Origin: Anatilimnocola aggregata
GTDB taxonomy: Bacteria; Planctomycetota; Planctomycetia; Pirellulales; Pirellulaceae
Assembly: GCF_007747655.1 (NCBI RefSeq)
Contig: NZ_CP036274.1
Coordinates: forward strand, 744,001 to 808,000
Direction of reading: 5' to 3'
Length of the DNA: 64,000 nt
Part shown: positions 1 through 9,484 of the stretch, piece by piece
How positions within the stretch are numbered: position 1 is the first letter of the stretch
How the letters are laid out: every line of letters begins with the position of its first letter
Program-made: the position numbers and the translations under genes
Notes under the pieces: model-generated
The model's input: only the letters and a program-made list of their open reading frames with translations
What the model was told of the DNA's origin: nothing
Database searches by the model: none

Positions 1-795
1 GCGTACACCATGGACTCACATAACGTCCAGCGTTACGTCGATGCCAACGGACAGGTCCGCAACGAGGGGGACGTGCAGGTAGGCGGATTCTCCCCCTATC
101 CCATTTCGTACAAGTCAATCGTTGCCGCCGAAAAAGAGTGCAGCAACCTGCTCGTGCCGGTCAACCTGAGCAGTTCGCACATCGCCTTCGGCAGTATTCG
201 GATGGAGCCTGTCTTCATGGTGCTAGGCCAGTCCGCTGCGACTGCGGCGTGCCAGGCCATCGATGACAACGTGACTGTGCAGAAGGTCGATTACAAAAAA
301 CTGAGCGAACGACTTGCAGCCGACAAACAAGTGCTGGTTTGGACCGGTCCCAAGCGAGGTGCTCAAGGCGGGATCGATCCCAAGACCCTCAAGGGAATCG
401 TCGTTGACGACAGCGCGGCGAAGACGACCGGCACTTGGGGCGTGAGCAATTCGACCAGCGGTTTTATCGGCACCCAGTATTTGCACGACGGCAACGAGCA
501 GAAGGGGCAATTGAGCGCGCAGTTTCTGATCAACGTTGACAAGGCCGGCGAATACGACGTTCGCCTGGCTTATACCGCGTTCACCAACCGGGCAACGAAC
601 GTTCCCGTCACGATCAAAGCCGGCGATGTTGAAAGGGAAGTGACGGTCAATCAACGGAATAAGCCGGCCATCGACGGTATGTTTGTTTCCCTCGGCAAGT
701 TCAAGGCCGACAAAGAGATCGTCGTCACCATTTCCACCAAGGGAACCGACGGCCACGTGATTGCCGATGCTGTACAGGCTGTGTTGGTAGAGTAA
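1..795 (+). CDS. FAD-dependent oxidoreductase with C-terminal golvesin/xanthan-lyase-like domain (5' end outside window)
   Basis: The frame is open from the first base, so only the last 264 residues are visible and the start lies upstream. The motif SSHIAFGSIRMEPVFM followed by LGQSAATAA is characteristic of the C-terminal half of the PF12831-type FAD-dependent oxidoreductases that are abundant in planctomycetes. The N-terminal dinucleotide-binding motif is not in the window. From about visible residue 130 a second, beta-rich segment begins (IVVDDSAA, GTWGVSNSTSGFIG, AGEYDVRLAYT). This resembles the golvesin/xanthan-lyase C-terminal domain that often follows this oxidoreductase. Substrate unknown; extracytoplasmic location is likely from the family but not visible here. 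The gene ends 13 bases before a perfect inverted repeat. Confidence 0.85.
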   Translation, partial: AYTMDSHNVQRYVDANGQVRNEGDVQVGGFSPYPISYKSIVAAEKECSNLLVPVNLSSSHIAFGSIRMEPVFMVLGQSAATAACQAIDDNVTVQKVDYKKLSERLAADKQVLVWTGPKRGAQGGIDPKTLKGIVVDDSAAKTTGTWGVSNSTSGFIGTQYLHDGNEQKGQLSAQFLINVDKAGEYDVRLAYTAFTNRATNVPVTIKAGDVEREVTVNQRNKPAIDGMFVSLGKFKADKEIVVTISTKGTDGHVIADAVQAVLVE

Positions 796-808
796 AGCTG
801 AAATAGCC

Positions 809-871
809 GTAGCTGAATTCGCCAGAATTCAGATGATTGCAACTCGACTGAATTCTGGCGAATTCAGCTAC
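809..871. repeat. Perfect 24-bp inverted repeat (hairpin) between two genes
   Basis: Positions 809-832 are the exact reverse complement of 848-871, with a 15-base loop. Each arm contains two GAATTC hexamers around GCCA, so the arms are themselves partly palindromic. There is no T-run directly after the stem, so it is not a classical intrinsic terminator. It occupies most of the 93-base gap between the oxidoreductase stop and the aldehyde dehydrogenase start. It may be a REP-like element, an mRNA stabiliser or a transcription attenuator; the sequence does not decide. Confidence 0.85.
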
Positions 872-888
872 TTTGAATACTTCGAACT

Positions 889-2469
889 ATGTCCCTGCAA
901 CCTGTTCTCATTGCTGGCGAGTGGCGCGCGTCGAACTCAAGCAGTTCTTTCCAAGCGGAGAATCCTGCCACGCAGGAAAAACTGCCGGCCGAGTTTCCCA
1001 TCAGCAGTTGGGCCGATTGCGATGCCGCGCTCGCGGCTGCGACGAGCGCGGCTGCGGAGTTGCGAGCGCTTCCCGCCGAACGGATCGCGGAATTCCTCGA
1101 AGCATTTGCCCGGCGAATCGAAGCTCGCAAGGACGAGTTCGTCAAACTGGCGAATCAAGAGAGCGCGCTACCGGCGTCACCAAGACTGGCCGATAACGAG
1201 TTCCCACGTACTACCGGGCAACTTCGTCAAGCTGCGGCGGCCGCTCGCGACGGCAGTTGGTCGATGCCGACCATCGACGCAGCGAATAACATTCGCTCGG
1301 TCCTCGCGCCAATTGGCCCGGTGCTTGTCTTTGGTCCCAACAATTTTCCCTTTGCGTTCAACAGCGCAGCGGGCGGGGACTTTGCAGCGGCGATTGCCGC
1401 CGGCAATCCGGTAATTGCCAAGGCCAATACTTCGCATCCCGGCACTTCGCAATTGTTTGCCGAGGAAGCTCTGGCGGCGTTAAAAGAAACCAAGTTGCCG
1501 CTGGCGACAGTGCAACTTATCTATCGCACCAGCCATGCGGATGGCGAGAAGCTGGTCGCCGATCATCGCGTGGGGGCCATCGGATATACCGGCAGCCGCC
1601 ATGCAGGACTGAAGTTGAAAGCTGCTGCCGATGCCACGGGCAAGCCGTTTTATGCTGAACTGTCGAGCGTGAATCCGGTTGTGATCTTGCCAGGCGCGCT
1701 GGCCGAGAAAGCCGAAGAATTGGCAGCGACCTTCACGACTAGTTGTTTGATGGGCGTCGGGCAGTTCTGCACGAATCCGGGCCTGATCGTACTGCTCGAA
1801 GGCTCGCTGTCCGAGACGTTTATCACCGATGTGACCTCCCGCTTTCAAGCGGCTCCGGTCGGCACGCTCCTCTCGTCGGGCGTTGCCACTTCGCTCACCA
1901 AGGCGATTGCGGCGCTACAAGATGCCGGAGCAAAGCTGCTCGTCGGCGGCACCACTGGCGGCGGCAAGGGACATAGCTTTGCGAATACGCTGCTCCGCGT
2001 CTCGGGCGATCAGTTCGTCCATAACGCAGCTGCACTACAAACCGAAGCGTTCGGCAATGCTTCACTGCTAGTCGTTGTCGAGAGTGTCGTGGAAGCGGCC
2101 AAAGTACTTGCGCAACTGGAAGGGAATCTTACGGGTTGCATTTATTCCAGCACGACTGGCAAAGACGACGAAGCCTACGCGCAACTGGCTCCGATTTTGC
2201 GACAGAAGGTGGGCCGCCTGCTGGACGACAAAATGCCGACTGGTGTGGCGGTCAGCCCCGCCATGAATCACGGCGGGCCATTTCCCGCCACCGGACATCC
2301 GGGCTTTACCGCGGTCGGAATTCCGGCCTCGCTCCGTCGCTTTGCCATGCTGCAATGCTACGACAGCGTGCGCGAGAATCGCCTCCCAGCTTCGCTTAAG
2401 AACAAGAACCCAAGCGGCAAGCTCTGGCGTCAGATTGGCGACCAGTGGACCCAGGCCGATGTGGGCTAA
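889..2469 (+). CDS. Aldehyde dehydrogenase, 2,5-dioxovalerate (alpha-ketoglutarate semialdehyde) dehydrogenase-like
   Basis: At 526 residues this matches the KGSADH branch of the aldehyde dehydrogenase superfamily, which oxidises aldehydes to acids with NAD(P)+. The active-site parts are all present: the NNFPF segment with Asn152, the general base Glu257 in YAELSS and the nucleophile Cys294 in GQFCTNPG. The N-terminus (VLIAGEW, then FQAENPATQE) is also typical. No signal peptide is visible, so it should be cytoplasmic. In this branch the usual role is oxidation of 2,5-dioxovalerate at the end of sugar-acid or hydroxyproline degradation, but no other genes of such a pathway are adjacent. The next gene is convergent. 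The start ATG has no clear Shine-Dalgarno. Confidence 0.9.
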   Translation: MSLQPVLIAGEWRASNSSSSFQAENPATQEKLPAEFPISSWADCDAALAAATSAAAELRALPAERIAEFLEAFARRIEARKDEFVKLANQESALPASPRLADNEFPRTTGQLRQAAAAARDGSWSMPTIDAANNIRSVLAPIGPVLVFGPNNFPFAFNSAAGGDFAAAIAAGNPVIAKANTSHPGTSQLFAEEALAALKETKLPLATVQLIYRTSHADGEKLVADHRVGAIGYTGSRHAGLKLKAAADATGKPFYAELSSVNPVVILPGALAEKAEELAATFTTSCLMGVGQFCTNPGLIVLLEGSLSETFITDVTSRFQAAPVGTLLSSGVATSLTKAIAALQDAGAKLLVGGTTGGGKGHSFANTLLRVSGDQFVHNAAALQTEAFGNASLLVVVESVVEAAKVLAQLEGNLTGCIYSSTTGKDDEAYAQLAPILRQKVGRLLDDKMPTGVAVSPAMNHGGPFPATGHPGFTAVGIPASLRRFAMLQCYDSVRENRLPASLKNKNPSGKLWRQIGDQWTQADVG

Positions 2470-2496
2470 GGGAAGCAGCCGATTTTCTACCAGCGG

Positions 2497-3702
2497 TCAC
2501 TCGCGGCCGTGGAACTGTTCTTCGCGTGGCAAAGCATTGACTTTCCACGTGGCCGGATAAAAGCGAACCACGCGGTTGGGGCGAAAGCCTTCGAGCAGTT
2601 GGCAGCACTTCACTTTGATCTGCACACCGCTGCTGCCTGGTTCGAGCGGCACTTTGCCGATGTGAAGAATGTTGCCCCCTTTGCGATCGTTGACGGGGTC
2701 ATACGTCATCAGCGTCTCGCGAGCGACGCAGATGCCACCCTTCGGCGCTAGGGGATCATCCTCGCGGCCCGAAAAAGGCCAGCCGTGTGGTTCTTCGTTA
2801 ATGCCGCGCAACTCGTCGAACAGTTTTGGGTCAACTCCGCCAAAAAATGTGATGGTGACAATCTGCGGTTCATCTTCGACGGCATCAATCCAGCCAGGAA
2901 GGCCGCGGTCGCGGATGTGGGTCCGATGGCGTTCCAGTTGTTGCTCGGTGGCTAAGCGCCGGCTCGTCTCGTCGAGCCAGATTTCCTGAACTCGGCCAGG
3001 GCCATACAACGTGGCCCAGGTGAGGTTGAATTGCACCGTCTGCCCCGCCTTTAGCGCGTCCAGCTTTCCAAAACCATTTTCGCTCAACACACGGGTGCTC
3101 GTCGAAAGATCAAAAAGCTTTGGTTTGCCGACCCCTGCGCCCTTGGCTTGCAACGTGGCAGTCAATTTGTTCTCAGCCAGGTTCACCGCGTCGATCTTCC
3201 AAGCCTGCTCTCGACTTGCGTAGTGGCTGAAGTCGTCTTCCAGTTGAAAACAGCGAGTGAAAGCGGCATCGGCGTTCACACGGCGATAAGCGCCAGCGGG
3301 AGGAGCCGACTTATCGTTCGGATCCTTTTGATAGAACTTGCCATGCAGGTGAGTGCCGAGCGGAATATCCTGCAGCGCGGCAGGCGCGCCGTGATAGTAG
3401 ATCGAACCATACGGCAGCATTGCTGCATCAATGGGCAGATCCAAGTGCCCCGCCTGTTGACTGTCGTCGCGATCGACGCGCAGTCGAAAGCGACGCTCCA
3501 AATGATCGACCTGGATCAATTCACCGGAAATGGCGTGAGCCGAGTTGGCCGGTGGGAATTCACCTTCGATCAAGCGAAACCAGGGCAAGGCTTTGTCCGG
3601 GTTGTCGTCCGTACGAAACTTGCCCGGCTCGGCGCCAGACAACACGGCCACGGTCAAACACAAGCAGGTGCAGGACAAAATCGAAAGGCGGCGGCTAGTC
3701 AT
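2497..3702 (-). CDS. Secreted protein of an uncharacterised family, partner of a DUF1592/DUF1552 cassette
   Basis: 401 residues with an N-terminal signal peptide (hydrophobic to about residue 22, cleavage near LSGAEP). I know of no named domain. It aligns over nearly its whole length with the 383-residue protein at 29265-30416. Shared blocks include LPWF, GEFPP, GELI, MLPYGS, YHGAPA, DIPLGTHLHG, LEDDFS, a K-G-P-G-R then EIWLD block, LLEGFRP and LPREE. It is the last gene of a tight minus-strand operon, 47 bases after the DUF1552 gene, and the paralogue holds the same position in the second cassette. Predominantly beta by pattern; function unknown. A co-function with the cytochrome-like DUF1592 protein is inferred from repeated gene order only. 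Confidence 0.85.
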   Translation of the reverse strand: MTSRRLSILSCTCLCLTVAVLSGAEPGKFRTDDNPDKALPWFRLIEGEFPPANSAHAISGELIQVDHLERRFRLRVDRDDSQQAGHLDLPIDAAMLPYGSIYYHGAPAALQDIPLGTHLHGKFYQKDPNDKSAPPAGAYRRVNADAAFTRCFQLEDDFSHYASREQAWKIDAVNLAENKLTATLQAKGAGVGKPKLFDLSTSTRVLSENGFGKLDALKAGQTVQFNLTWATLYGPGRVQEIWLDETSRRLATEQQLERHRTHIRDRGLPGWIDAVEDEPQIVTITFFGGVDPKLFDELRGINEEPHGWPFSGREDDPLAPKGGICVARETLMTYDPVNDRKGGNILHIGKVPLEPGSSGVQIKVKCCQLLEGFRPNRVVRFYPATWKVNALPREEQFHGRE

Positions 3703-3749
3703 GAGGATGCACTGGTTAAAACGACTGAGAAACTTCCCGACACCGGCAA

Positions 3750-5132
3750 TTACTTGACGATGGCGGAAATAGCACCGAGGCTGTCTTGAAACTGTTCTGT
3801 CTCGACGTCCACCCGCTGCAGCATCGTCAGGAGCAGATTACTTAAACGGGCATCGCCATCGACGGGGCGCGAGCAGACACGGTAATGGCCGTTGGCATCG
3901 GCGACGTTGTACTTGCCGATCTTGGGCAAATTGAAATCGACGTGCTGACCGTGCTTGTGACCGAGCGCACGCCCACCCGCCAGAATCGTCGGCAGGTTGG
4001 CATTGCCGTGGCTGTGGCCATAGGCCATTCCGCTCCCCCAAAGAACCTGGGTTGTATCGAGCAGCGGCTGACCCTCTTCCGTGTGGGCCTTGAGTTGATC
4101 GAGGAAGTAGCTGAGTTGCTCGACGAGGAAAGTATCCGTCTCGGTCAGGCGACGCAACTGTTCAGGATCACCATTGTGATGCGACAAGCCGTGGCGAGCC
4201 TGCGAAATGCCGATATCGGGAATCGCTCCACCATTCGACTCGCTGCAAATCATGCAGGTAATGACGCGCGTCGAGTCGGTGCGCAAGGCCAGGACCATCA
4301 AGTCGTAAAACAGGCGGTAGTATTCCGTGACCTGGCTCATGTTCAACTTGCGCGTCAGGCGGGCTTCATCCGCAGCGTCGATCTTGGGCTTGGGAATGTT
4401 CAGCCACGATTCAGCTCGCTGCGTGCGCACTTCGACCTGGCGCACGGCGGTGAGATACTCATCCAACTTGGTGCGATCTTCGGCGCCCAGTTTGCGATTC
4501 ACTCGTTGGGCGTCTTCGGCCACCGCGTCGAGGATGCTGTTCCGGCGACTCAGGCGGCGACTGATCGCGCTTTTGCTTTCCTTCTCCACGCCAAACAGCA
4601 TGTTGAAGATCGTGCGCGTATCGCGCTCGGCCGGAATCTGGATTCCATCGCGTGACCAGGCCAGCGAGTGCCCCTCAATGGCCAATTCCAACGACGCAAA
4701 ACGTGTCGACGTCCCTTGCACCTCGGCCATTAGCTGATCGGCCGAAACGCTATTGCGGAAAGCGCCGCCATCGCTGGGCACGTTCGCACCGGTGAGCCAC
4801 ACTTTGTCGCAGTTGTGATGTTTGCCAAGCACCTTGGGATGATGCAGCCCGCTGATTGGCGTGACATCGGCCCGGTGTCGCTCGAGCGACTGCAGCGGTT
4901 TGGTGAACTCGAAGTCCTTGCCCGCTTTCTCGATTTGCCACGTCAGCGTATTTACGCCGTTCGGAATGTAAAGAAAGACACTCCGCTTCGGTTTGCTCTT
5001 GGCAGTCGTCTCGGGCGCACCCAGGCTGGTGCCTGCCATGCAATTGAGCAGTGGCAGGGCGAGAGACACACCCGCGCCCCGCAGCAGTTGACGGCGGTTC
5101 AGTTGCCAGCTGTCGCGATTCATATTGTTCAT
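3750..5132 (-). CDS. DUF1552 domain-containing protein with Tat-like signal
   Basis: 460 residues. The N-terminus has a twin-arginine-like signal ([11 protein letters not shown], then a hydrophobic stretch to about residue 38), implying export in a folded state. The rest fits DUF1552, a planctomycete-rich family distantly related to alkaline-phosphatase/sulfatase-like DUF1501 proteins. Typical segments are [12 protein letters not shown], the [21 protein letters not shown] block, [11 protein letters not shown] and [12 protein letters not shown]. The many conserved His and Asp residues suggest metal binding, but the reaction is unknown. It starts 22 bases downstream of the DUF1592 gene, and this pairing is the norm for the family. 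The protein at 27835-29211 is a close paralogue. Confidence 0.92.
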   Translation of the reverse strand: MNNMNRDSWQLNRRQLLRGAGVSLALPLLNCMAGTSLGAPETTAKSKPKRSVFLYIPNGVNTLTWQIEKAGKDFEFTKPLQSLERHRADVTPISGLHHPKVLGKHHNCDKVWLTGANVPSDGGAFRNSVSADQLMAEVQGTSTRFASLELAIEGHSLAWSRDGIQIPAERDTRTIFNMLFGVEKESKSAISRRLSRRNSILDAVAEDAQRVNRKLGAEDRTKLDEYLTAVRQVEVRTQRAESWLNIPKPKIDAADEARLTRKLNMSQVTEYYRLFYDLMVLALRTDSTRVITCMICSESNGGAIPDIGISQARHGLSHHNGDPEQLRRLTETDTFLVEQLSYFLDQLKAHTEEGQPLLDTTQVLWGSGMAYGHSHGNANLPTILAGGRALGHKHGQHVDFNLPKIGKYNVADANGHYRVCSRPVDGDARLSNLLLTMLQRVDVETEQFQDSLGAISAIVK

Positions 5133-5154
5133 GGTCGAAGGTTATCCGTAACGG

Positions 5155-7569
5155 TTATCTTGTTTGAAACAGGTTGGAAAGGACGAATGCTTCGACCAGA
5201 TCGCGGAGGCGGTAGTCCTTCGTGCGGCTGGCTTGGGCAATTGCAGCTAAAGCCTCTCGATCTTCGAATGACATGCTGCGACGGAGGCCGTAGGTGGCTA
5301 ATTTCTCGATGAACGCAGCATTGAAAGAATCGATGTCTGCCAATAGCAGCTGTTTGAATTCTTCGGGCGTTTGATAGGTGCGGCCATCGGCCATTTTGCC
5401 GGCGGCATTCACGACCGGATTGTCGCCGGTTCCTTCAACGACCTCGTGAGTCCGCCAACGACCGATCGCATCGAAGTTTTCGAAGGCCAATCCCAGTGGA
5501 TCGATCTTGCTGTGGCACGAGGCACAATTGGCATCGTGGATGTGCGCTTCCAGCTTCATGCGCAACGTGGCTTTGGGAGAATCGATCGGGTTGGGTGCGA
5601 TTGGATCGACATTGGCCGGCGGCGGTGGAGGTGACTTGCCAAAGACGGCCTCGGAAACCCACTTGCCGCGATGCACCGGACGATGCCGCGTGCCATCCGA
5701 CGTGAGCGATAGGATCGAGGCCTGGGTGAGGAGTCCGCCGCGATGACTATCGGCTGGCAGCGAGACTCGCTGAAACTCGAAACTGGAGACCTCTGGCAAA
5801 CCATAGAACCGTGCCAGCCGGGAGTTCACCATGGTCCAGTCGGAATGGAGAAACTCGCGCAGTGTCAGTCCCCGATCGAGCACTTCGCGAAAGAACGCCG
5901 TCGTCTCGCCAACCATGCTTTGCTCGAGCGACTTATCGTAGTCGGGATAAAGCTTTTTATCCGGTGGAAACATTCCCACTTTGCGCAGGTGAAGCCACTG
6001 CGAAGCGAACGATTCGCTGAACCGCTCGGCCTTGGGACTGGCCAGCATCCGCTGCACTTGCCTGGCAAGCTCGCTCTTGTCTCGCAGCTTGCCTTGTTCG
6101 GCGAGCGTGAAGAGCTCATCATCGGGCATCGTGCTCCAGAAGAGGTACGATAACCGGCAGGCGATTTCCCAGTCGCTGAGCGTGTTGCGACTGACGCTTT
6201 CATCACCCTCTGCCACAAAAAGGAAGCTCTTGGAGCACAGAATCGCGAGCATGCCCGCTTTCACTGCGTCCGAAAACTTTTCCCCCGCGGCAATTTCTGC
6301 CTTCACGATTTCGAGGTAACTACTCAGTTCCTCATCGGTGACCGGCCGCCGAAATGCTCGCCGGGCCAGTTTCTCGAGTCCACTGCGAACCTGTTCCAGA
6401 TTGCCTTCTTCGCTTGGCCAGTACTCGGCCCGCCGCTGCTGTTCTTCGTCCGTGATAAACGGGCCCCGGAAGGAAACGGAATCCAAAATGAGAAATGGAT
6501 AACGAGCGCGCCCTTGTTCGTCGGTCAGTTTCATCTGCCAGGGAATGCGCCCTTCCTTGGTACTGACGAAGGGCTTGTTACCGTGGCGACCGGAGCGAAA
6601 GTTGTTCGACAGACCAGGAATGTTGTTAATCACATCGATGCTCGCGTGCCCCTTGGGCAGGTGCGCGCGAAACGTCACGGTGATCGGCTGATCCTCGGGG
6701 GCGAGAATGTCCTGTTCGAACAAGACGCGGTCAAGCTGCTTCTCATAGACAAACAGTCGTGGGGCACGACCGTTCTCCGGCTTCAGGCCACTCAACGTGA
6801 AGCTAAGTTCATAGATGCCGGCCTCGGGCAGATTCATGCCAGCGCCGCGGAAGATATCGCCTGCCCACATTTCGAAGCGGACCTTATCGAGCAAACCCAA
6901 CTCGCGCAGCCGCTCGCGATGATCTTCGTTGATGTGGCTTTCCGGAACTGCCCGCTTCGTTGTTTCGAAGAAAACTGGCTTCTTCGCTGGATAGGCTTCG
7001 GCCAGCACGACTTCCGCAGCCGCGAGATACTTTTCGACGTTCGCTGGCGACAAGGTCATCACAGCGCCAATGCGCTCGAAGCCATGCCACTCCGCATCTT
7101 CCGGAAAGCCCCCGGGATCGGTCGCGTCGAAGTGTACTCCGATGAGATCGCGAACCGTATTCACATATTCGTCGCGCGTTAGCCGGTTGTAGGAAACGCG
7201 GCTCCGCTTGGCTAAGCGAGCACCTTCACCTTCTTTGATTCGGGCAGCCAACCATTCGACAATGGCGGCACTCTCCTTCGCAGTCGGCAGGTTCTTCGCG
7301 TCAGGCGGCGGCATTTCGCCCGAACTGATGCGCTCCATCACCTCGGCCCACTGCGGCGTACTCTCCTGCCCCACATTTTTCGACAATTTGTCGATGCGAA
7401 AATCAGCTTCCTGTTTTTCGGGACCGTGACACCGCAAACAATGAGACTGCAAGTAGGGCTGAAGGTCTGCCTCGAAATTTGGTGCAGCAAACAGCGCAGC
7501 AGGGACCAAACTGAACCAAACCGTCGCGACGGCAAACACTACTGGCCGCCAGCGGCGCACCTCACCCAT
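5155..7569 (-). CDS. DUF1592-family planctomycete cytochrome-like protein (DUF1587/1592/1588/1585/1595)
   Basis: 804 residues from the ATG at 7569, chosen because a clean signal peptide follows it (MGEVRRWRPV then a hydrophobic stretch to about residue 29); an upstream in-frame start at 7710 would add an unlikely leader. A CxxCH haem-type motif (CLRCH, residues 44-48) opens the mature protein and a second (CASCH, near 682) lies in the DUF1585-like tail. Between them are blocks typical of the DUF1587, DUF1592 and DUF1588 modules, such as YNRLTRDEYVNTVRDL and LSLTSDGTRHRPVHRGKW. The whole family is secreted and lacks an assigned reaction; the haem motifs suggest electron transfer. First gene of a three-gene operon. 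The 817-residue protein at 25296 is a paralogue with the same architecture. Confidence 0.92.
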   Translation of the reverse strand: MGEVRRWRPVVFAVATVWFSLVPAALFAAPNFEADLQPYLQSHCLRCHGPEKQEADFRIDKLSKNVGQESTPQWAEVMERISSGEMPPPDAKNLPTAKESAAIVEWLAARIKEGEGARLAKRSRVSYNRLTRDEYVNTVRDLIGVHFDATDPGGFPEDAEWHGFERIGAVMTLSPANVEKYLAAAEVVLAEAYPAKKPVFFETTKRAVPESHINEDHRERLRELGLLDKVRFEMWAGDIFRGAGMNLPEAGIYELSFTLSGLKPENGRAPRLFVYEKQLDRVLFEQDILAPEDQPITVTFRAHLPKGHASIDVINNIPGLSNNFRSGRHGNKPFVSTKEGRIPWQMKLTDEQGRARYPFLILDSVSFRGPFITDEEQQRRAEYWPSEEGNLEQVRSGLEKLARRAFRRPVTDEELSSYLEIVKAEIAAGEKFSDAVKAGMLAILCSKSFLFVAEGDESVSRNTLSDWEIACRLSYLFWSTMPDDELFTLAEQGKLRDKSELARQVQRMLASPKAERFSESFASQWLHLRKVGMFPPDKKLYPDYDKSLEQSMVGETTAFFREVLDRGLTLREFLHSDWTMVNSRLARFYGLPEVSSFEFQRVSLPADSHRGGLLTQASILSLTSDGTRHRPVHRGKWVSEAVFGKSPPPPPANVDPIAPNPIDSPKATLRMKLEAHIHDANCASCHSKIDPLGLAFENFDAIGRWRTHEVVEGTGDNPVVNAAGKMADGRTYQTPEEFKQLLLADIDSFNAAFIEKLATYGLRRSMSFEDREALAAIAQASRTKDYRLRDLVEAFVLSNLFQTR

Positions 7570-7731
7570 ACCCACTCCAATCCTCAGCTGCGATGTAGCA
7601 CAAGTCACCCGTACCCCTGCCACTCTACTCCCTGTCGAAAGCCGCGCCAATTCAATCCGATCAGCGAGAATTCGTCGAAACGACTGCGCGCCAGTTCTAC
7701 CGATCACCACGTGGAGCGCTTCATTCGCTGC

Positions 7732-9426
7732 TTAGGGCTTTACGGCGAGTCGTTGATTCGCCTTGACGTCTTTTCGCACGATCGTTCCTTTGCCGTGCGG
7801 CAGGATTACTTCGAGATCGACGGATTCGTTTTGTCCCAACCCGAAGTGGGCTACTGCTTCCTGGCCAGAACAATAACCGTAACCAATGGCAATTTCGCGC
7901 GAGCCCAGCAGGGCAGAGGGAACGCCAGATTTGCCCGTAGCGTAAACATTTACCCGCGCGCCGATGCCCATCCGATTGACTCCATCCTTCCCCTCGACGG
8001 TCACGTCGAGCCAATGGCCGTCCGGTGTTTCGTTGCGTAGCAGCAGCGAAGGAGACTCAAGCCACCAGTTCGCCAGGAACAAATCGAGTCGGCCGTCGCG
8101 ATCAAAATCGGCCGACGGTGCGGCAGCCATATAGATAATCTTCTTTTCCTTCAGGATTTTCTCGAACAGGGTGCCGGAGCGCTTGATTGCTCGGTCCTCG
8201 TCGGTAGGAAAGTCGTTGACTGCCCAGGCGTCATTACTGAACTGCGGCATATGCTCGCGCGTGGTCCCCAAATTCTTCAGAATGATCGGACAGGGCCGCC
8301 CTGCCTGGAACTTCACAATGCTGACATAGATGTCGGCCCAGCCATCGTTGTCGAAATCCTGAATCTCGACATGCGGAGCTTTCATTTCCAGTGGTTTCAA
8401 TCCGGCAGCCTCTGAGACGTCTTCAAACTTGGGCGTACCGTTTTCAATTCCGCGATTGAGATAAAGTCGCACCGGGGCAGGCTTGGTCCATGGGCTTTTG
8501 AAGTGATTGCCGATGACAAGATCGGGAAGCGTGTCGCGGTTCACGTCGGCAATCGCCACACCTGCCGGTGTGTCGTCGGGTGTGCCAGTGTTCCAGCGAA
8601 ATACCTCGCGAGAACCGGGAGCTTCGTGGAACTTGCCTTTGCCATCGTTGAGTAGCAGGCGATGCTCACCGCCGCCATGCGTCAAGAAGATGTCGGGCCA
8701 ACCGTCGAGATTCAGATCGGCCGCCGCGACACCCAAACCGCCGAGGCCCAGCGGCAGACCGGCAGTTTCCGAAACATTTTCGAATCGGTAGTTGCCCAGG
8801 TTGCGAAAGAGGGCGGGGCCGGTTTTCACATTGGGCGAGTAGTATTGCTCGCACAGGACAAGATCCAGCAACCCGTCGCCATCATAGTCGAGTGCTGCCA
8901 GTCCGCGGCCCGCGTAACCACTCGGACATGCGCCGCTCTCCTTCGAAATGTCGGTGAACTTGCCATCACCTTCGTTGCGAAACAGTAAGCTCGGCACGGT
9001 CAGCAGTCCTTCTTTGCCGTGCGCACAATGCGACACGTACAAGTCCAGCCGACCGCTATTGTTCAGATCGACAAACAAAGCCCCGCTGCCGATGCCTGAT
9101 GTTCGTACGTGCTCTTGCGCGTCGAGTCGGAACTTCCCCTTCTCGTTGCGGAACAACTGGCTCGCCTTGGAACCGGCATTATGAAAAGTGCCGACAAATA
9201 ATTCGGGCCAGCCATCAGCGTTTACATCACCCCAGGCGGCTGCATGCCCACGAATACCGCCAACATCCGGCAACAGTCCCGTCGCCTGACCAGCGTCGCT
9301 AAAGACGAACGGATATTTCGACTTGGGTTCTTCCCCAATTGCGAATCTAGCCTGAACACCAGCCAGCATCGCGAGCGCTACAAGTGCCATACCGCGAGAA
9401 ACAATCACTCGATTCAAGGAAAACAT
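7732..9426 (-). CDS. Secreted FG-GAP/VCBS repeat protein with C-terminal ASPIC/UnbV domain
   Basis: 564 residues with a signal peptide (MFSLNRVIVSRG then a hydrophobic stretch, cleavage near IGEEP). At least seven FG-GAP units are visible, each with a calcium-type loop: DVNADGWPELFVG, DLNNSGRLDLYV, DYDGDGLLDLVL, DLNLDGWPDIFL, DVNRDTLPDLVI, DFDNDGWADIYV and DFDRDGRLDLFL. These should form an integrin-alpha-like seven-bladed propeller. The tail (GHWLDVTVEG, GIGARVNVYA, AHFGLGQNESVDLEV) matches the ASPIC/UnbV domain that follows CRTAC1-type propellers. Probable role is extracellular carbohydrate or protein binding. A putative promoter gap lies between it and the next minus-strand gene at 9485. 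Confidence 0.9.
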   Translation of the reverse strand: MFSLNRVIVSRGMALVALAMLAGVQARFAIGEEPKSKYPFVFSDAGQATGLLPDVGGIRGHAAAWGDVNADGWPELFVGTFHNAGSKASQLFRNEKGKFRLDAQEHVRTSGIGSGALFVDLNNSGRLDLYVSHCAHGKEGLLTVPSLLFRNEGDGKFTDISKESGACPSGYAGRGLAALDYDGDGLLDLVLCEQYYSPNVKTGPALFRNLGNYRFENVSETAGLPLGLGGLGVAAADLNLDGWPDIFLTHGGGEHRLLLNDGKGKFHEAPGSREVFRWNTGTPDDTPAGVAIADVNRDTLPDLVIGNHFKSPWTKPAPVRLYLNRGIENGTPKFEDVSEAAGLKPLEMKAPHVEIQDFDNDGWADIYVSIVKFQAGRPCPIILKNLGTTREHMPQFSNDAWAVNDFPTDEDRAIKRSGTLFEKILKEKKIIYMAAAPSADFDRDGRLDLFLANWWLESPSLLLRNETPDGHWLDVTVEGKDGVNRMGIGARVNVYATGKSGVPSALLGSREIAIGYGYCSGQEAVAHFGLGQNESVDLEVILPHGKGTIVRKDVKANQRLAVKP

Positions 9427-9484
9427 GGCTTCACTTGTGCGAAAGGGGAAACTCGCCGGGCTGTTGGCTGCCAGACGTGGCTTA

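Noticed and set aside
809-871. Intrinsic transcription terminator after the oxidoreductase gene
   Set aside because: The stem is strong but no T-run follows, so the classical signal is missing.
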